NCBI GenBank assembly: GCA_028290125.1
Contig: JAQGKM010000020.1
Span: 1 to 5,956, forward strand
Source: Hyphomicrobiales bacterium
Lineage (GTDB): Bacteria > Pseudomonadota > Alphaproteobacteria > Rhizobiales > Beijerinckiaceae
Length of the DNA stretch: 5,956 nucleotides
Reading direction: 5' to 3'
The notes beneath the pieces were generated by a model that worked only from the letters and a program-made list of their open reading frames with translations, had not been told where the DNA came from and searched no databases. Below are positions 3,359 to 5,956 of the stretch, piece after piece (the first letter of the stretch is position 1; each line of letters opens with the position of its first letter). Position numbers and translations under genes: made by a program.

Positions 3359-5956
3359 TTACTCGAAGTGGCCGGCGGCGTGGGCCAGCATGGTGTAGAC
3401 CTTGCCGGTTTCCGACGTGAGATAGGTGCGCGTCAGCACGCCGTCGCGGTCGTCGCGGCTGACTTCCGTCAGCAGGCGTTCGAACTCCGACGTGTAGTGA
3501 TCCACCGAGTCGCGGAATTCCGGTTCGGCGCGATAGCGGCGGCGGATTTCCTCGAAAGCCTGCTGGCCCTGCGGCGTGTAGAGGCGGCGCGAGAAGACGT
3601 TCGCCTCGCCACGGTTGTAGCGATCCCAGAGGTCGACGGCGGCCTCGTGGTCGATCATTCGGGCGATGTCCATCGTGATCGCATCGAGCGCATTGCCCTG
3701 CAGGCGCGGCGCGCGCGCCGGCTCGTCCGGCTCATCGCGCGACGCGCGGGCGAGCAGGTCGGTCAGCCAGCCGGCGCCCTTTTCGGGGGCCGCCGGGGCA
3801 GGGGGCTTGCGCAGGTTCGGCATCGGACGACGCGACGCCGGCGCATCGTCGGACCGCATCGGCTCCGGACGATAGGCGTCGGCCATGCGCACCGTCTCGA
3901 CCGGACGCTGCGGCTCGGAGAGACGCGCCGGCTCCGGCGCGCGCAGCGGTTCGGCGCGACGGCCCACCGGTTCGGCGACGTCGTAGGCGCGGCCCGAGCG
4001 GGCGATGATGTCCGTCAGCTCGTTCAGCGCTTTGATCTGTTCAGCGACGACGCGGCGCATGGCGGCGGCCTGTTCGGCCGTCTCGCGCGGCAGTTCGACG
4101 GCGCCGCGGCGCAGTTCCTGACGCGTAGTCTCGAGCTCGCGGTTGATCTCCGTCGAGATGCCCTGGATCTCGGAGGCCGAGGTCCGCATGCGCTCCAGCG
4201 CGGTGTTAAAGACCTGCGCGACTTCCTGATTGGCCTCGGAGAAGATCGACCGCAGTTCGGCGGTCATCTTGTCCTGCTGGCGCGAGGTGGAGTTGCGCAC
4301 TTCGTCATACTGTTCGGAGATCACGCCGGCGACCGATTGCGTGGTCTCCGAGATGAAGCCGCCGATGTCGCGGGCGCGGGCCTCGGCGCGGCGGAACGCG
4401 TCGTCGACCGCAACCGAGAAGGTGCGCATCAGCGTTTCGAATTCGCCGGTCTTGGCGGTCATCGTCTCGATCGTCGCATTGAGCGCTTCGCGGCGGGCGC
4501 CGAGCACGTTGTCGATTTCGTTCTGCGCCGCGCTGATCTGCGTCGCGACGCCGGCCAGGTACTGGTTCGAATTTTCGAGGCGACCGGCGATGGCGTCGGC
4601 GCTTTCCAGCGTGGCGACGGCGGTGTCGGTGATCGCATGGACCTGCGCGTTGACGGTGTCGAGCGCCTGACCGAAGTCCTGCACGCGCGAAGACAGCGCG
4701 GTTTCGACGCCCGACAGGTTTTCACCCGCATGCGAGACGATCTGCTGCAGGAAGGCGCTGGTGTCGCGCAGCTGGTCGAGCGTGTTGATGATCTCGCCCT
4801 GCAGCGCCGCCTTCGTGTCGGTGAGGCTCTGGATCGAATTGCGCGCCGCGCCGTCGATCTGGATGCGCAGGCCCGCGGCCGACTTGTCGATGGCGGCCGA
4901 GAGTTCTTCCTGTTTCAGGCCGAGATGCTGGACGATCGCGGAGCCGCGGCTCTCGATCGCATTGGCGACGATTTCGCCGACGGTCGCGATCTCGGTCGTG
5001 ACCTCGCTGCCGCGCGCCGCGATCATGTCGACGAGCATCGGGCCCTGCAGCTCGACGAGCATCTGCAGTTCGTTGGAGCGGCTGACGATGATTTCGTTCA
5101 GCGCTTCGCCGCGCTCGCGCATGCGCTCGGTGAGCTGGTGCATGCGCGTATCGATGTTGTTGGAGATTTCCGTCGCCTTGACGCCGAGCGTTTCGGCGAC
5201 CGAGCGGCCACGGCGTTCGATCTCGTCCGAGACCGTGTTGAGGCGGCCGACGACGCGCTCTTCGAAGCTGCCGATGCGGTCGTCGAGCGTTTCGGCGATT
5301 TCGCTGGCGCGACCGCCGAGCGTCTCGTTGATCTCGTGCGCCTTGGACGACAGCGTCTCGGTGAGGGCGGTCGAACGGTTGAGCAGGATGGCGTCGATTT
5401 CCGCCGCCTTCTCGTCGAGCGCGCGGGTGACCTGACGGCCGCCTTCGCCCAGAACCTGCGCGACTTCGAGCGCGCGCTGCGCCAGCGTCTCGTTGAGCGC
5501 CTTGGCGCGCATGTCGAGGCCGTTGTCGATCTTGTTGATGAGCCCGTCGAGCGATGCGGCGATCGCCTGAGACTTGCTGGTCGCGCGGTCCTCGAACTCG
5601 CGGGTGCGAAGTTCGAGTAGGCCGGCGGTGGAGGAGGCGTGCGATTCAAGCCGCTCGGTCAGCGCCATGCCGTGCACGGTAAAGACGTTCTCGACGGTGC
5701 TGAAGCGCTCGACGATATCCAGCGTGAAGTGCTCGGCCTGCTGGCCGATGCGCTCGGCAAGCGCGCCGCCCTGGTTGGTGAACACGTCCTCGACGCGGTT
5801 GAAGCGCGAGGCGATGTCGTCGGTGAAGCGATCGGTCTGTTCCGCAAGACGCTCGGCAAGCGCGCCGCCGTGCACGGTGATCGCGGCTTCGGCCTCCTGC
5901 AGGCGGCTGGCGACTTCGCCGGTGAAGCGGTCGGCATGTTCGGCGATCTGGCCGGC
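3359..5956 (-). CDS. Giant coiled-coil protein, probable Growth Pole Ring (GPR)-like protein (partial, N-terminus beyond right edge)
   Basis: The frame is open through the right edge and shows the last 865 residues (stop TAA 3361-3359). Residues 7-402 are 36 consecutive 11-residue helical repeats. Residues 403-656 continue as coiled coil and end in the segment RQELRRGAVELPRETAEQAA plus AMRRVVAEQIKALNELTDII (before 3989). Residues 657-755 are a Pro/Arg/Glu-rich, probably disordered linker holding GAGWLTDLLARAS. Residues 756-865 form a compact, mainly helical C-terminal domain (LWDRYNRGE, RRLYTPQGQQAFEEIRRRY, TYLTSETGKVYTMLAHA). There is no cysteine, only two tryptophans, and only two prolines in the 656-residue coil. 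Rhizobial proteins of this type are often labelled 'kinesin-like' or 'apolipoprotein A1/A4/E domain'. Agrobacterium GPR, a roughly 2,100-residue membrane-associated protein, forms a ring at the growing pole and organises polar growth. The homology to GPR is recalled, not searched; the role is inferred. The GTG at 5875 is internal, not a start. Confidence 0.85.
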   Translation of the reverse strand, partial: AGQIAEHADRFTGEVASRLQEAEAAITVHGGALAERLAEQTDRFTDDIASRFNRVEDVFTNQGGALAERIGQQAEHFTLDIVERFSTVENVFTVHGMALTERLESHASSTAGLLELRTREFEDRATSKSQAIAASLDGLINKIDNGLDMRAKALNETLAQRALEVAQVLGEGGRQVTRALDEKAAEIDAILLNRSTALTETLSSKAHEINETLGGRASEIAETLDDRIGSFEERVVGRLNTVSDEIERRGRSVAETLGVKATEISNNIDTRMHQLTERMRERGEALNEIIVSRSNELQMLVELQGPMLVDMIAARGSEVTTEIATVGEIVANAIESRGSAIVQHLGLKQEELSAAIDKSAAGLRIQIDGAARNSIQSLTDTKAALQGEIINTLDQLRDTSAFLQQIVSHAGENLSGVETALSSRVQDFGQALDTVNAQVHAITDTAVATLESADAIAGRLENSNQYLAGVATQISAAQNEIDNVLGARREALNATIETMTAKTGEFETLMRTFSVAVDDAFRRAEARARDIGGFISETTQSVAGVISEQYDEVRNSTSRQQDKMTAELRSIFSEANQEVAQVFNTALERMRTSASEIQGISTEINRELETTRQELRRGAVELPRETAEQAAAMRRVVAEQIKALNELTDIIARSGRAYDVAEPVGRRAEPLRAPEPARLSEPQRPVETVRMADAYRPEPMRSDDAPASRRPMPNLRKPPAPAAPEKGAGWLTDLLARASRDEPDEPARAPRLQGNALDAITMDIARMIDHEAAVDLWDRYNRGEANVFSRRLYTPQGQQAFEEIRRRYRAEPEFRDSVDHYTSEFERLLTEVSRDDRDGVLTRTYLTSETGKVYTMLAHAAGHFE
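4751..5938 (-). repeat. Coding array of 36 hendecad (11-codon, 33-bp) repeats
   Basis: Within the GPR-like gene, 396 residues divide into 36 units of exactly 11 residues with no insertion or deletion. Each unit tends to have R/K at position 1 (21 of 36) and a hydrophobic residue at positions 5 and 9 (nearly all). Clear examples are RAKALNETLAQ, RSTALTETLSS, RASEIAETLDD and RGEALNEIIVS. The 4-4-3 spacing is that of hendecad coiled coils or apolipoprotein-like amphipathic helices. The units are diverged at DNA level, so the array is old. Confidence 0.85.
5672..5956 (-). repeat. 33-residue (99-bp) higher-order tandem repeats in the GPR-like gene
   Basis: Three hendecads group into a 33-residue unit. 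Two full copies (5869-5771 and 5770-5672) both start GGALAER and share 19 of 33 residues, ending EDVFTNQ and ENVFTVH. A third copy (5956-5870) enters from the right edge lacking its first four residues and is in exact register. A following copy begins GMALTERL but then loses the 33-residue likeness while keeping the 11-residue phase. More copies probably lie beyond the window. Confidence 0.8.

Noticed and set aside
3224..5620. A 798-codon open frame on the plus strand, antisense to the coiled-coil gene
   Set aside because: It is rich in R, D, A, V, G and F in a pattern that mirrors the codon bias and 33-bp periodicity of the minus-strand gene. It has no recognisable domain, and its first part runs through the palindromic repeat and the terminator. 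The minus-strand frame has clear coiled-coil and domain structure.
5873..5875. GTG as the start of the coiled-coil protein
   Set aside because: The frame stays open to position 5956 and the 33-residue repeat continues across this codon in exact register, so it is an internal valine.
4751..5938. CRISPR or DNA-level satellite explanation for the 33-bp periodicity
   Set aside because: The periodicity is at the amino-acid pattern level, the DNA units are diverged, there are no identical repeats with unique spacers, and the phase matches codons throughout.

Overview
The window looks like chromosomal DNA of an alphaproteobacterium, most likely Hyphomicrobiales (Rhizobiales). It is GC-rich, with G/C-ending codons. 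It carries an STAS-MlaE fusion permease, a GC-rich palindromic intergenic repeat of the kind scattered through rhizobial genomes, and the C-terminal part of a very large cysteine-free coiled-coil protein resembling the Agrobacterium Growth Pole Ring (GPR) protein. These assignments come from reading the sequence and from family knowledge; no search was run.

All five genes are on the minus strand, so transcription runs from high to low coordinates. From right to left: (1) 5956-3359 is the last 865 residues of the GPR-like protein. It has 36 uninterrupted 11-residue helical repeats, further coiled coil, a Pro/Arg-rich linker and a compact C-terminal domain. (2) 3333-3307 is a near-perfect intrinsic terminator. 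(3) 3306-3004 is gene-free and holds a 130-bp palindromic repeat, an abutting 12-bp palindrome and a separated 11-bp inverted repeat. (4) 3003-2083 is a ten-helix EamA/DMT-family transporter. (5) 2082-2013 is a 70-bp gap with a probable promoter and a 22-bp dyad operator. (6) 2012-1395 is an XRE-type helix-turn-helix regulator with a C-terminal cupin domain. (7) 1378-977 is a small protein of four DGP-type (MORN/YwqK-like) repeats, probably translationally coupled to the regulator. (8) 917 to the left edge is an MlaE-family lipid-transport permease with an N-terminal STAS domain, cut off by the window.

The large coiled-coil gene is a separate transcription unit that ends at its own terminator. 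The transporter, regulator and DGP-repeat gene could be partly co-transcribed, but the regulator appears to have its own autoregulated promoter. The MlaE gene probably heads a retrograde phospholipid-transport operon (MlaE-MlaF-MlaD) running off the left edge. Nothing in the window supports a mobile element, CRISPR array, RNA gene or defence system. The most distinctive items are the hendecad architecture of the GPR-like protein and the symmetrical operator over the regulator promoter.
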